From the NCBI RefSeq assembly GCF_014646675.1, contig NZ_BMNS01000010.1:59760-123759 (forward strand): a DNA stretch of 64,000 bases. Reading direction: 5' to 3'. Under the pieces are notes generated by a model. It had not been told where the DNA came from. It did not search any database and saw only the letters and a program-made list of their open reading frames with translations. Each line of letters starts with the position of its first letter. The stretch's first letter is position 1. Both the position numbers and the translations under genes were made by a program. Below, piece by piece: positions 17,243-26,634 of the stretch. This DNA is from Lutibacter litoralis (GTDB lineage Bacteria; Bacteroidota; Bacteroidia; Flavobacteriales; Flavobacteriaceae).

Positions 17243-18286
17243 TTATTTAATATTCAATGTAAATTCTGAGATTACAGCTTTGTGGTCTGTTGGCCAAATA
17301 TTTAATGGTTCTAAAAAAACATCGTGAGTGTTTTCTAATACGCGTTTATTTTTTGAGATATCACCTTTTGGTCCAAAAACTTTGGAAGTATTTAGTTTTA
17401 TTCTTGAATCTGGATAATAATAAATAAAGTCAATTCTATCTCTATCATCAGCGTCTGGACTCCAAGCCAATTTTTCAATATTAATAGCCGTATTATTTGC
17501 TGGATATGTAAAACCTGGGTGCGTTACAGGATTTGGGAATATGTTTCTGTACGCATCTATAAAACCATTTTTTTCTAAATCTAATGATATATTCCAAGGC
17601 ATTACAACTCCATTATGGTCGTATAAGTTCTTTGTAGCTTCTGTCCAATCTAAATGAGAAGGTTCGTTATTGTCGCCACCATAAATTACAATTCTACCGT
17701 TATTAATTTCATTTTTAGCATCTTCAATAAAACTTTTAATAGCGTCATCTCTTTGAGATTGTAAATTAATTTTTTCAATTTCAACGAGGTTTGTAATAGG
17801 GGCATCTAATTTTTTCCAAGTAGAACCGTGGTAACCACGAGGTAAGTATAAAGCGCAATTTAAATAATCTAAATGTCCGCTATAGAATGCAATTTCTGTT
17901 CCATTTACATTAATGATTGCCTTAGTAATTGATCCGTGGTCATTTTTTAATGGAAAAATTTGAGTTTGGTCTATAATAGGATATTTAGATAGTATTCCAG
18001 AATCTTCACTTTTTTCTGAATAAAAAGTATATCCTTTTTCTTTTAATGAAGCAATTAGGCGTTCATTTAGGTTGGTATTATTATAATTTCTAACTTCACT
18101 TAATGCAATTAAATCAGCATTTGAGTGAATAATTTCATTTATAATAGCATTGTAGCCGTCTTTTATAACGGTTCCTTCTTGCCAAATATTAAATTGTAAT
18201 ACTGTTAGTGATTGTTGTTTTTTAGGAGTGCAATTAACTATTAAAATATAACAACATACAGTAAAAATTAGTTTAAGTAGTTTCAT
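17243..18286 (-). CDS. Endonuclease/exonuclease/phosphatase-fold lipoprotein
   Basis: The 347-residue protein starts with a lipoprotein signal (MKLLKLIFTVCC...VNC, lipid Cys about residue 19) and carries the EEP-superfamily active site in order: QFNIW near 31-35, ALSEVRN with the metal-binding Glu, SGHLD, GGDNNEPSHLDW, DRIDFIYY and the catalytic pair TDHKAV near the end. The substrate could be nucleic acid, an inositol phosphate or another phosphodiester. It is exported and probably anchored in the outer or inner membrane. It is a single gene, shielded from the upstream PUR gene by a strong terminator. Confidence 0.87.
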   Translation of the reverse strand: MKLLKLIFTVCCYILIVNCTPKKQQSLTVLQFNIWQEGTVIKDGYNAIINEIIHSNADLIALSEVRNYNNTNLNERLIASLKEKGYTFYSEKSEDSGILSKYPIIDQTQIFPLKNDHGSITKAIINVNGTEIAFYSGHLDYLNCALYLPRGYHGSTWKKLDAPITNLVEIEKINLQSQRDDAIKSFIEDAKNEINNGRIVIYGGDNNEPSHLDWTEATKNLYDHNGVVMPWNISLDLEKNGFIDAYRNIFPNPVTHPGFTYPANNTAINIEKLAWSPDADDRDRIDFIYYYPDSRIKLNTSKVFGPKGDISKNKRVLENTHDVFLEPLNIWPTDHKAVISEFTLNIK

Positions 18287-18301
18287 ATAAATATGTTTAA
18301 C

Positions 18302-18385
18302 TAAAAAAAAAGCTGTCTAAAAGTAACATTTACGTCAACCAGAATCAAATTCAGACTAACGAGTTTACATGCTTTTAGACAGCTT
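18302..18385 (-). terminator. Long-stem terminator of the PUR-domain gene
   Basis: On the leftward strand AAGCTGTCTAAAAG (complement of 18372-18385) pairs perfectly over 14 bp with CTTTTAGACAGCTT (complement of 18310-18323), followed by nine consecutive T. The enclosed 48 bases contain a small GAATcaaATTC hairpin. It ends the DUF3276 transcript 19 bases after its stop codon. Confidence 0.85.
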
Positions 18386-18403
18386 ATTAAAGACGCTTAA
18401 TTT

Positions 18404-18772
18404 TTAAATATCTTCAAAATTTAAGTCGGTGAAACTTTCTGTTTTTGAAGTTTCGTCATTTAATTCTGAAGGTTTTTTAAAGTCTTTTTGGTGACGCTCA
18501 GAAATTACTTCTTCACCTTTTTCGTTTAGAATGTAATCAGTAGCAGCTTTTAACATTTCATTAAATTCTGCAAAATCTTCTTTGTATAAATAAATTTTGT
18601 GTTTTTTGTAATGGAAAGATCCATCGTCATGCGTGAATTTTTTACTCTCAGTTACTGTTAAGTAATAATCTTCTGCCTTTGTCGCTCTTACATCAAAAAA
18701 GTAAGTTCTTCTTCCTGCTCTAAGAACCTGAGAGAATATCTCTTCTTGTTCTAAATGTTCTTTGTCACTCAT
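18404..18772 (-). CDS. PUR-domain nucleic-acid-binding protein (DUF3276)
   Basis: This 122-residue DUF3276 protein is a single PUR-alpha repeat of the type found in Bacteroidota and Borrelia, binding single-stranded DNA or RNA. Visible marks are the start EEIFSQVLRAGRRTYFFDVRATK (about 10-32), DYYLTVTESKK, and the KHKIYLYKEDFAEF strand-helix. The last 25 residues are acidic and probably disordered. The gene has its own promoter box at 18815-18822 and a strong terminator, so it is monocistronic. A regulatory or RNA-chaperone role is probable, without a known target. Confidence 0.92.
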   Translation of the reverse strand: MSDKEHLEQEEIFSQVLRAGRRTYFFDVRATKAEDYYLTVTESKKFTHDDGSFHYKKHKIYLYKEDFAEFNEMLKAATDYILNEKGEEVISERHQKDFKKPSELNDETSKTESFTDLNFEDI

Positions 18773-18814
18773 AATTAACTTTCTATTTTATTATCTTTTT
18801 TTTAGATTTCTACA

Positions 18815-18822
18815 CAAATCTA
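18815..18822 (-). promoter_or_regulatory. Promoter -7 box of PUR-domain gene
   Basis: Read leftward, TAGATTTG fits TAnnTTTG and lies 42 bases before the start codon, leaving a normal leader. No TTG is found at the usual spacing. Confidence 0.5.
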
Positions 18823-18850
18823 TAAAATAAATTTACTTAAAACGTAATTT

Positions 18851-20605
18851 TTATAATTCTTTTTCTAAAAGTTGTTGTTCGTATAATTCTTTATAATACC
18901 CTATTTTATTAACCAGTTGATTGTGTGTACCTTGTTGTACAATTGTGCCATTTTCAATGACAATAATCTTATCTGCATTTTTAACAGATGAAACTCTATG
19001 GCTTACAATTAAAGTGGTTTTATTATGACTTACTGTATGTAAATTATTGAGTATTGTTTCTTCTGTTTCTGTGTCTACGGCAGATAAGCAATCGTCTAAA
19101 ATTAATATTTTAGGATCTTTAATAAGCGCTCTTGCAATAGAAATACGCTGTTTTTGCCCACCAGATAATGTAACACCTCTTTCACCAACATAAGTGTTAT
19201 AACCTTCATTAAAATCTATAATATTATGATGTATGTAAGCATTTTTAGCAGCTTGTTCTATTTTTTCATCGGAAGCGTTATTGTCTCCAAATTTTATATT
19301 GTTTTTAATTGTATCTGAAAACAAGAATGCTTCTTGAGGAACAAAACCAATATTTTGTCTGATATCGTCTAAATTTAAATCTTTAATGTTTTTCCCATCA
19401 ATTAGAACTTCGCCAGAGTCAGTATCATACAATCGGGCAATTAAATTTAAGATGGTAGATTTTCCAGATCCAGTATTTCCCAAGATAGCTAATGTCTCAC
19501 CCTGTTTTAAAGTAAAACTTAAGTTTTTTAATGCAGTAATATTGGTGTCATCATAAGTAAAAGTAACATCTTTAAATTCAATGTCCCCTTTTATTTGAGA
19601 AGGTGTAGCCACTAAATTTTTAATTTCAGGTTTGTGCTTTAAAAACTCGTTAATACGTTCTTGAGAAGCTTCTGCCTGTTGCACAATAGAAGTAACCCAA
19701 CCCACAACTGCAACTGGCCAAGTCAACATATTTACATACATAATAAACTCTGCAATAACACCAATGGTAATTTCTCCGGCAATATATCTTAAACCTCCAA
19801 TGTAAATAACCAAAATGTTACTTAAACCAATTAAAAGAATCATTAAAGGAAAAAATAACGCTTGTGCTTTAAAAAGGTTGATGTTTTTTTCTTTTGCAGT
19901 TACCGAAAGACTCCCGAATTCTGCCATTGCATTTCGTTCAATTCCGTATGATTTTAAAATGCTAATTCCCGAAAACGTTTCTTGAGCATTTGCCGTTAGC
20001 TTCGATAAATATTGTTGTACAACAGTACTTCTTTTATTAATAATTCTACTTAATACATAAATAGAAACCGACAATACAGGCAATGGTAATAAGGTGTAAT
20101 TTGTTAATGTAACGTCAATATTATACATTTTAACAATAGCAACAATAAAAAGCACTAACATATTCATTGAATACATAATTGCAGGACCAAAATACATTCT
20201 AACTTTACTTACGTCTTCGCTAATTCGGTTCATTAAATCTCCCGTTTTATTTTTCTTATAAAAATTTAGAGATAAGCGTTGGTATTGTTGATAAATTTCA
20301 TTTTTTAGGTCAAATTCTATTAGTCTAGATGTTACAATTATAGTCTGACGCATTATAAAAGTAAAAAAACCTGAAAGTAACGCAGCTCCAACTATTAGTA
20401 AAATATTATTTAATAAATCGGCTTTTACAACTGTTAAGTCTGTAACTAGTCCATTTTTATAATCTTGCGAAGCATCTAAAGATTTGCTAATTAATTGCGG
20501 AATTTGAAGTGCCAAGTATTTAGAACAAAAGGTAATAAATAATCCAATTAGCAAACGGTATTTATATTTTAAAAAGTATTTATTTAGATATTTTAAGGCT
20601 TTCAT
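18851..20605 (-). CDS. ABC exporter, fused permease-ATPase (MsbA-like)
   Basis: The 584-residue half-transporter has six membrane helices in residues 15-310 and a C-terminal ATPase: Walker A GNTGSGKST (about 375-383), Q-loop FVPQEAFLFSDTI, signature LSGGQKQRISIARAL, Walker B ILILDDCLSAVDTETE and H-loop SHRVSS. It works as a homodimer or with a partner in the inner membrane. The class includes MsbA lipid flippases and multidrug exporters such as MdlA/MdlB; the substrate cannot be assigned. Its start is divergent from nusB across 174 bases. Confidence 0.92.
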   Translation of the reverse strand: MKALKYLNKYFLKYKYRLLIGLFITFCSKYLALQIPQLISKSLDASQDYKNGLVTDLTVVKADLLNNILLIVGAALLSGFFTFIMRQTIIVTSRLIEFDLKNEIYQQYQRLSLNFYKKNKTGDLMNRISEDVSKVRMYFGPAIMYSMNMLVLFIVAIVKMYNIDVTLTNYTLLPLPVLSVSIYVLSRIINKRSTVVQQYLSKLTANAQETFSGISILKSYGIERNAMAEFGSLSVTAKEKNINLFKAQALFFPLMILLIGLSNILVIYIGGLRYIAGEITIGVIAEFIMYVNMLTWPVAVVGWVTSIVQQAEASQERINEFLKHKPEIKNLVATPSQIKGDIEFKDVTFTYDDTNITALKNLSFTLKQGETLAILGNTGSGKSTILNLIARLYDTDSGEVLIDGKNIKDLNLDDIRQNIGFVPQEAFLFSDTIKNNIKFGDNNASDEKIEQAAKNAYIHHNIIDFNEGYNTYVGERGVTLSGGQKQRISIARALIKDPKILILDDCLSAVDTETEETILNNLHTVSHNKTTLIVSHRVSSVKNADKIIVIENGTIVQQGTHNQLVNKIGYYKELYEQQLLEKEL

Positions 20606-20735
20606 AGAGGTTAATACAACAATTCAATTTGAATGCACGAATATACATGAATATAAATTTAAAGCCGATTTTTTATGATAGATTTAACTTTGAATAAAAA
20701 ATCAAAAACAAAATAAATTTTCTAAAAAATAATAG

Positions 20736-20743
20736 TATTTTTG
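20736..20743 (+). promoter_or_regulatory. nusB promoter -7 box
   Basis: TATTTTTG matches TAnnTTTG and lies 36 bases before the nusB ATG. It probably drives the nusB-DUF1573-yajC transcript, which ends at the hairpin at 22561. Confidence 0.55.
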
Positions 20744-20779
20744 CGCTTTATAAAACAATAAAAGTTTAAAGTTCTTTAA

Positions 20780-21718
20780 ATGATAAATAGAAGACATATT
20801 AGAGTTAAAGTTATGCAATCGGTTTATGCGATGCTTCAATCTAAAAGTGATGTACTTGATAAGGAAGAAAAATACCTTTATAAAAGTATAGATAAAATGT
20901 TCGATTTATATGTGCTAATATTGCGACTATTTGTTGAAGTTAAAAACTTAGAGAAAAATAATATGAAAATTTCTCAAAAAAAGTTTTTAGCAACTTCAGA
21001 AGAATTAAATCCAAAAACTAAATTTATTAACAATGCCATTTTTAAATCATTAGAAGAAAATGTTTCTTTGAATAATTATTTAGAAGACAAAAAGTTGAAT
21101 TACTGGACTTTAGATACTGAATATGTAAATGATATTTGGAGGGTTACTAAAGAAAGTACTACTTATAAAAAATATATAAATTCTGAAACAACTTCTTTTC
21201 AAGAAGATAAAGAATTTGTAGCTACTTTGTTTAAAGAAATAATTGCACCTAATGATAAATTAGCTGATTATTTTGAAGACAAAAGTATTGGTTGGGTAGA
21301 TGATATTCCTTTTGTAAATACGTGGGTTTTAAAAACTATTAATCAGTTTAAGCCTAGTAAACCTTTTCTTTTAGGACATTTGTATAAAGATGAAGACGAC
21401 AAGAAATTTGTTGTAGAATTATTTAGAAAGGTAGTGTTAAACCACACAGAATTTGAAAAAGAAGTACACGATAAAACTCCAAATTGGGATGCTGACCGTA
21501 TTGCAGAAATAGATATGATTTTAATTAAAATGGCAATATGTGAGTTTTTAAAATTCCCATCAATTCCATCTAGAGTAACTATTAACGAGTATATTGAGAT
21601 TTCTAAAGATTACTCTACAAATAAAAGTAGTTTCTTTATTAATGGTGTATTAGACAAAATTTTAAAAGATTTTACTGCTACAAAAAGATTGAATAAAATA
21701 GGGAGAGGCTTATTATAA
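20780..21718 (+). CDS. nusB: Transcription antitermination factor NusB, long form
   Basis: NusB binds boxA RNA with NusE (S10) to support rRNA transcription. This copy has 312 residues, about twice the Escherichia coli protein. The family start NRRHIRVKVMQSVYAM is at residues 3-18. The conserved C-terminal core lies at about 240-300 (DRIAEIDMILIKMAICEFL, then TINEYIEISKDYSTNKSSFFINGVLD). The stretch between is an insertion of about 150 helical residues that is usual for Bacteroidota NusB. It is the first gene of a conserved cluster with DUF1573 and yajC. Confidence 0.93.
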   Translation: MINRRHIRVKVMQSVYAMLQSKSDVLDKEEKYLYKSIDKMFDLYVLILRLFVEVKNLEKNNMKISQKKFLATSEELNPKTKFINNAIFKSLEENVSLNNYLEDKKLNYWTLDTEYVNDIWRVTKESTTYKKYINSETTSFQEDKEFVATLFKEIIAPNDKLADYFEDKSIGWVDDIPFVNTWVLKTINQFKPSKPFLLGHLYKDEDDKKFVVELFRKVVLNHTEFEKEVHDKTPNWDADRIAEIDMILIKMAICEFLKFPSIPSRVTINEYIEISKDYSTNKSSFFINGVLDKILKDFTATKRLNKIGRGLL

Positions 21719-21745
21719 TTTTATATTTTTACAAAAAACTTAATT

Positions 21746-22198
21746 ATGAGAAATTTTAAAATACTATTTGTTTTTATGTTGAGTTTAGCATTCTTTTCAT
21801 GTAAAGAAAATGCAACCTCAAAAATTAATACTTCTAATTTAGAAAGTGCTAAAGAAAGAGATACTGCTATAAGTTTAGGCTCGGCAATTGTAGAGTTTGA
21901 TAAAACCGAATACGATTTTGGTGAAGTAATAGAAGGTGAAATAGCAGAGGGCACTTTTAAAATTACCAATAAAGGAAAAGTGGATTTAATAATTACAAGT
22001 GCCAAAGCTACTTGCGGTTGTACAGTTCCAGAATGGCCAAAAGAACCAATTGCACCAGGAGCATCGGCAGACTTAAAATTTACATTTAATTCTAGAGGTA
22101 GACTAGGTAAACAAAGCAAATCTATTACATTGCAAACCAATTCTGAAAAGGTTACAGAATTAATACGAATTAAAGGAACAGTAGTTAAAAAAAGTTAA
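21746..22198 (+). CDS. DUF1573 lipoprotein
   Basis: The 150-residue protein has a lipoprotein signal (hydrophobic stretch then FFSC, Cys about residue 19) and one DUF1573 domain, an Ig-like fold marked by YDFGEV, FKITNKG, and ATCGCTVPEWP with its paired cysteines. It is anchored in the cell envelope. The function is unknown. It is 27 bases after nusB and 22 bases before yajC, in the same transcript. A second DUF1573 gene sits at 50861-51310. Confidence 0.9.
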   Translation: MRNFKILFVFMLSLAFFSCKENATSKINTSNLESAKERDTAISLGSAIVEFDKTEYDFGEVIEGEIAEGTFKITNKGKVDLIITSAKATCGCTVPEWPKEPIAPGASADLKFTFNSRGRLGKQSKSITLQTNSEKVTELIRIKGTVVKKS

Positions 22199-22220
22199 AA
22201 AATTTAAAATAATATAAAAT

Positions 22221-22541
22221 ATGTACGCAACACTATTATTACAAACAGACGCAAGTTCAATAACAGGTATGTTACCATTTTTACTAATGTTTGTAGTGAT
22301 CTATTTATTTATGATTAGACCACAAATGAAAAAAGCTAAAAATGAAAAAAAGTTTCAAGCAGAAATTGCTAAAGGAGCTAAAATTGTAACAACAAGTGGT
22401 ATTCATGGAAAAATTATGGATATTGTAGATAGTGATAATACAGTTATTATTGAAACGGGTGCGGGAAAAATTAAATTTGAACGTTCTGCAATTTCAATGG
22501 AATTAAGCAAAAAGTATTCAGCTCCAGTAGCAAAAAAATAA
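22221..22541 (+). CDS. yajC: Preprotein translocase subunit YajC
   Basis: This 106-residue protein, accessory to SecDF in the Sec export machinery, has one N-terminal membrane helix (about 16-32, ending in FMIRPQMKKAKNEKKF) and a basic cytoplasmic domain with the family block GAKIVTTSGIHGKI and the IKFERSAI strand. Length and motifs are standard. It is third in the nusB cluster and is followed by a strong terminator. Confidence 0.96.
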   Translation: MYATLLLQTDASSITGMLPFLLMFVVIYLFMIRPQMKKAKNEKKFQAEIAKGAKIVTTSGIHGKIMDIVDSDNTVIIETGAGKIKFERSAISMELSKKYSAPVAKK

Positions 22542-22560
22542 TATTTAATACATAATTATA

Positions 22561-22588
22561 AAAGTGAGCCAATTGGCTCACTTTTTTT
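22561..22588 (+). terminator. Terminator after yajC
   Basis: AAAGTGAGCC and GGCTCACTTT make a perfect 10-bp stem with an AATT loop and a T run. It closes the nusB-DUF1573-yajC transcript. Confidence 0.9.
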
Positions 22589-22613
22589 GTATATTTAATA
22601 TTTATTCTAAATA

Positions 22614-23582
22614 ATGAAAACAAGCTTGAAAAAATCGGATTTAACACTTCAAAATAATCGTAAAACAAAAGTATTTATATTTTTTTTGGTACTTACTTCA
22701 ATTATATGGTTGTTGATTGAATTGTCTAAAACATATACAAGCTCAGCTGAATTTAAAATAGTTTATAAAAACTTACCGAGCGATAAGTTAGTGCAAGTAA
22801 AGCCAATTTCTAATGTTGAAGTTGCTATAAGGGCACCTGGATTTAGTTTGCTAAAACGTAAAATTAAATCTCAAAAAATTAGTCTAAGCTTAAATAGTTT
22901 GTTGAAAAAAGGAACTTCCCATTACATTTTACCAAATACTCAACTTTCAAATTTAAATGCACAATTAACTGGAGAGACAGAAATTATACGTATTTTAAAA
23001 GACACTATTTTTATTGAAATAGGAAAAAATAGTACTAAAAAAGTCCCTATAATTCCAAAAACAGATATTCAGTTTAAACTTGGTTATAATTTTACAGAAA
23101 AATTAAAAGTGAGTCCAGATTCTATTTTTATTTCTGGACCAAATAAATACATAGACTCAATTGATTATATTGCTACAACTCAATTAAAATTATATGATAT
23201 TTACGAAAATATAAATGAGAAACTAAATTTGGTGATTCCAAAAAACACAAAAAATGTTGTGCTTTCGACGAATACTGTTAAGTTAACGGCAATAGTTGAT
23301 AAATTTACAGAAGGTAGTTTTAAAATACCAGTTACTGTAATTAACCAACCAGATGGGATAAATGTAAACCCTTTTCCGAAACAAATTGAAGTTATTTTTC
23401 AAGCCGGTCTTTCAAATTTTAATAAAATAAACGAAAATAGTTTTTTAATAGTATTTGATTATAAACAATATGAAAACGATACTACAACACATTTTTTAAC
23501 TCCGATAATAAAACAAAAAAGTGAATATATTTCGTCACTAAAAATAAATCCAGCTCATATAGAGTTTTTGCTACAAAAATAA
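22614..23582 (+). CDS. YbbR-like domain protein (CdaR family)
   Basis: The 322-residue protein has a short basic cytoplasmic start, one membrane helix (about 20-38) and an extracytoplasmic part with YbbR-type beta repeats (segments such as VQVKPISNVEVAIRAPG and DSIFISGPNKYIDSI). In Firmicutes, CdaR regulates the diadenylate cyclase CdaA; in Flavobacteriaceae this gene regularly precedes coaE and has no proven partner. It sits 25 bases after the yajC terminator and 79 bases before coaE. Confidence 0.82.
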   Translation: MKTSLKKSDLTLQNNRKTKVFIFFLVLTSIIWLLIELSKTYTSSAEFKIVYKNLPSDKLVQVKPISNVEVAIRAPGFSLLKRKIKSQKISLSLNSLLKKGTSHYILPNTQLSNLNAQLTGETEIIRILKDTIFIEIGKNSTKKVPIIPKTDIQFKLGYNFTEKLKVSPDSIFISGPNKYIDSIDYIATTQLKLYDIYENINEKLNLVIPKNTKNVVLSTNTVKLTAIVDKFTEGSFKIPVTVINQPDGINVNPFPKQIEVIFQAGLSNFNKINENSFLIVFDYKQYENDTTTHFLTPIIKQKSEYISSLKINPAHIEFLLQK

Positions 23583-23661
23583 AACGAATGTTTCAATAGA
23601 AAATAGCGCTTAATATGTTGAATAGCAAATAACAATTGACAGTTAAAGAAACAATATAGAC

Positions 23662-24246
23662 ATGAAAATAATAGGTTTAACGGGAGGCATTGGTAGTGGA
23701 AAGACAACCGTTTTAAAAATGTTTAAGGAACTTGGATGTGCAACCTATGTGGCAGATATTGAAGCTAAAAAATTGATGAATTCCAACAAAGAGCTAATTC
23801 ATCAAATAATTCAACTGTTTGGGGGAAAGGCTTATGTTGATAGCAAATTGAATACGGCCTTCATTGCGGAAATTGTTTTTAATGATAAAACAAAACTTAC
23901 AGCTTTAAACGCTCTTGTACATCCAGTAGTACTAGAAGATTTTAAAAAATTTGTAAAAAAATCAACTTCAAAACTAATTATTTATGAAGCCGCTATTTTA
24001 TTTGAAAGTGGGAGCGATAAGTTATGTGATTTTGTAATTACAGTTGCAACAGATATTGACGAAAGAATTGAAAGAATTATAAAAAGAGATGGTGTAACAA
24101 AAGAACAAATTTTGAAACGAATGGAACACCAACTTAATGATGAAGAAAAAGTGAAAAAGGCTGATTTTGTAATTAATAATTCCGATGTTTTTAACACCAA
24201 AGCACAAGTTTCAACCATCTACAAAATCGTATTGAACCTTTGCTAA
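23662..24246 (+). CDS. coaE: Dephospho-CoA kinase
   Basis: CoaE catalyses the last step of coenzyme A synthesis, phosphorylating the ribose 3' hydroxyl of dephospho-CoA. The 194 residues show the P-loop GLTGGIGSGKTT (about 5-16), the DIEAKKLM segment, HPVVLEDF, and the lid RIIKRDG followed by the QLNDEEKVKKADFVINN block. Length is normal. It is a cytoplasmic enzyme and the last gene before the sensor kinase. Confidence 0.96.
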   Translation: MKIIGLTGGIGSGKTTVLKMFKELGCATYVADIEAKKLMNSNKELIHQIIQLFGGKAYVDSKLNTAFIAEIVFNDKTKLTALNALVHPVVLEDFKKFVKKSTSKLIIYEAAILFESGSDKLCDFVITVATDIDERIERIIKRDGVTKEQILKRMEHQLNDEEKVKKADFVINNSDVFNTKAQVSTIYKIVLNLC

Positions 24247-24332
24247 AAATGAGTAATTTCTTAATAAAGTGTTAAAAAATTAGTATTGTTGTTAACTAAA
24301 GTTAAATAAAAACGTTATTTGTGTTAAATGTT

Positions 24333-24340
24333 TAATTTTG
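24333..24340 (+). promoter_or_regulatory. Sensor kinase promoter -7 box, very close to ATG
   Basis: TAATTTTG fits the TAnnTTTG box and ends only four bases before the ATG at 24345. If used, transcription would start at or beside the start codon, giving a leaderless mRNA. Confidence 0.45.
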
Positions 24341-24344
24341 AATA

Positions 24345-25916
24345 ATGAGAAAAAGGATATTTGTACTTATCATAATTTTAATGAGTATTGCATTGATAGG
24401 GATAATATCAGTTCAAGTGTTTTGGATTAAAAATACCATTCAAATTACTGAAGAACAATTTACCTCAAATGTAAAGTTTGCCTTAGCAAAAGTTTCTGAA
24501 GATATTAAAGACCACGAATTTAATGAGTTCTATGTTGATATTACAGAAAGATTTAAAGACGAAGGTAGAAAATTAAAATATTCAGATGTAAGAAATTATA
24601 TCTACGAAAAATTAGATACTGTAAACAACGAACGTTTTACATTTTCTCAAAGTATTATTGAAGAGAATTATAAAGTTCCATCAGAGTTCTTTGAAAATGA
24701 TTCTATAGATTTTAAAGAAATTTTTAGTAAAGAAGAGATTGTAATTGTAAAAGATCAAACTTTTGATAATCAAGGTAATGGCGTTAATCCTCCAGAAGAA
24801 CGTTATGTTAAAATTGGAAGGTTTGATGGAGCAGAAAAGTCGCAACTAGAACGTGTATTTGATGTTTCAAGAAGTAAGTTGCCAGTGCATAAAAGAGTTA
24901 GTAACAGAGAAATTTCATACCGTTTAGATCGAGAACTTAAAAGTAAAGGAATAGATACGGATTTTAAATATGGCATTTATAGTAATGGATTGGCAACACA
25001 AGTAAAATCGGGATATTTTAGAAAAGAAGTTGGTAAAAGTTATATGGTTCCAATGTTTGCAGACAGCGAGGGTAATAGCGATTTTCAACTGTTTGTAACA
25101 TTTCCAGAGAAAAAAGATTTTATTTTATCATCCATATCTAAAATTTTACTGTTATCAGCATTTTTTATTCTCATTATAATTTTATCTTTTGTTACTGCCC
25201 TTTATCAGTTGATTAAGCAAAAACAAATTTCTGAAATAAAAACTGATTTTATTAATAATATGACGCACGAGTTTAAAACACCAATAGCAACTATAAATTT
25301 GGCGTTAGATGCAATTAAAAACCCAAAAATAATTTCAGATGAAGAAAAAGTGAAACGTTATGTTAAAATGATTCGTGATGAAAATAAGAGAATGCACGCG
25401 CAAGTAGAAAATGTATTGAGAATATCTAAATTAGAAAAAAACCAATTAGATGTTAATAAGGAAGCCGTTGATATTCACGACATAATTGATGAAGCAATTA
25501 CACATGTAGAATTACTAATAAGAGACAAAGGAGGTTATGTAAAATCAGATTTAAAAGCTCATTTAACTGAAGTTTTAGGAAATCAATTTCATTTAACCAG
25601 TATAATTGTTAATATGTTTGATAATGCAATAAAATATTCTGAGAATGCTCCAAAAATTGATATTTCAACAGAAAATACTGCAAAAAACATAATTATTAAA
25701 ATCAAAGATCAAGGTATTGGAATGAACAAAAATGTTCAAAAACATATCTTTAAAAAGTTTTATAGAGAAGAAACAGGAAATATTCACAATGTTAAAGGTC
25801 ATGGTTTAGGACTTTCATATGTGAAAAAAATAGTCGAAATTCATCAAGGTCAAGTTTTTGTAGAAAGTGATAAAGGAGTTGGAAGCACTTTTATAGTTAA
25901 ATTGCCTTTGATATAA
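24345..25916 (+). CDS. Membrane sensor histidine kinase
   Basis: The 523-residue two-pass membrane kinase has helix 1 at about 5-27, a periplasmic sensor domain of roughly 235 residues without a family I recognise, helix 2 at about 265-288, a dimerisation domain with the phospho-accepting His308 in NNMTHEFKTPIA, and an ATPase domain with the N box MFDNAIKYS, G1 DQGIGM and G2 GHGLGLSYV. It lacks a clear HAMP domain. It pairs with the response regulator starting 11 bases later, an arrangement like the RprX/RprY system of Bacteroides. The stimulus is unknown. Confidence 0.94.
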   Translation: MRKRIFVLIIILMSIALIGIISVQVFWIKNTIQITEEQFTSNVKFALAKVSEDIKDHEFNEFYVDITERFKDEGRKLKYSDVRNYIYEKLDTVNNERFTFSQSIIEENYKVPSEFFENDSIDFKEIFSKEEIVIVKDQTFDNQGNGVNPPEERYVKIGRFDGAEKSQLERVFDVSRSKLPVHKRVSNREISYRLDRELKSKGIDTDFKYGIYSNGLATQVKSGYFRKEVGKSYMVPMFADSEGNSDFQLFVTFPEKKDFILSSISKILLLSAFFILIIILSFVTALYQLIKQKQISEIKTDFINNMTHEFKTPIATINLALDAIKNPKIISDEEKVKRYVKMIRDENKRMHAQVENVLRISKLEKNQLDVNKEAVDIHDIIDEAITHVELLIRDKGGYVKSDLKAHLTEVLGNQFHLTSIIVNMFDNAIKYSENAPKIDISTENTAKNIIIKIKDQGIGMNKNVQKHIFKKFYREETGNIHNVKGHGLGLSYVKKIVEIHQGQVFVESDKGVGSTFIVKLPLI

Positions 25917-25927
25917 ATTAAAAAAAT

Positions 25928-26626
25928 ATGGAAAATAACAAAATTTTATTAGTAGAAGACGATCCTAATTTTGGAACAGTTTTAAAAGATTATTTATCGT
26001 TAAATGATTACAACGTAACCCTTGCTAAAGATGGTTTAGAAGGTTTGATTATGTTTAAAAACGACGATTATGATTTATGTATTTTAGATGTAATGATGCC
26101 AAGAAAAGATGGATTTTCTCTTGCAAAAGATATTAGAGCAACAAATTCTGAAGTTCCAATTATATTTTTAACAGCTAAAACCATGAAAGAAGATGTTTTA
26201 AAAGGATATCAAGCTGGAGCAGATGATTATTTGAACAAACCATTCGATTCTGAAGTTTTATTGTACAAAATTAAAGCAATAATGCAACGCAAAGAAACAG
26301 AGCAAAATCTTGAAGAAGAAACTTTTGAATTTAAAATTGGTAAATTCGAGTTTAATTCAAAATTGCGTCATTTGTCGTTTAATGGTGGTGAAACTCAAAA
26401 ATTATCTCCAAAAGAAAGTAAATTGCTAAAAATGTTGGCTGTGCATAAAAACGATTTAATGCCAAGAGAATTAGCATTAACTAAAATTTGGAGAGATGAT
26501 AACTATTTTACATCTAGAAGTATGGATGTATATATTGCTAAATTGCGTAAATATTTGAAAGGAGATGAAAATGTTGAAATTTTAAATATTCATGGAGAAG
26601 GCTTTAGATTAATAGATAAATCATAA
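25928..26626 (+). CDS. Response regulator, OmpR/RprY type
   Basis: The 232-residue DNA-binding regulator has a receiver domain at about 5-118 with phospho-acceptor Asp54 (LCILDVMMP), acidic pocket E10-D11-D12, Thr in FLTAK and Lys in NKPFD. A winged-helix OmpR-type domain covers about 135-230 (KESKLLKMLAVHKNDLMPR, SRSMDVYIAKLRKYL). It is phosphorylated by the kinase encoded just upstream. Targets cannot be told. Confidence 0.95.
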   Translation: MENNKILLVEDDPNFGTVLKDYLSLNDYNVTLAKDGLEGLIMFKNDDYDLCILDVMMPRKDGFSLAKDIRATNSEVPIIFLTAKTMKEDVLKGYQAGADDYLNKPFDSEVLLYKIKAIMQRKETEQNLEEETFEFKIGKFEFNSKLRHLSFNGGETQKLSPKESKLLKMLAVHKNDLMPRELALTKIWRDDNYFTSRSMDVYIAKLRKYLKGDENVEILNIHGEGFRLIDKS

Positions 26627-26634
26627 CTTTAAAT

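Noticed and set aside
21721..22140. 139-codon leftward frame opposite the first DUF1573 gene
   Set aside because: The forward frame carries the lipobox and DUF1573 motifs; the reverse product resembles nothing and has no promoter.
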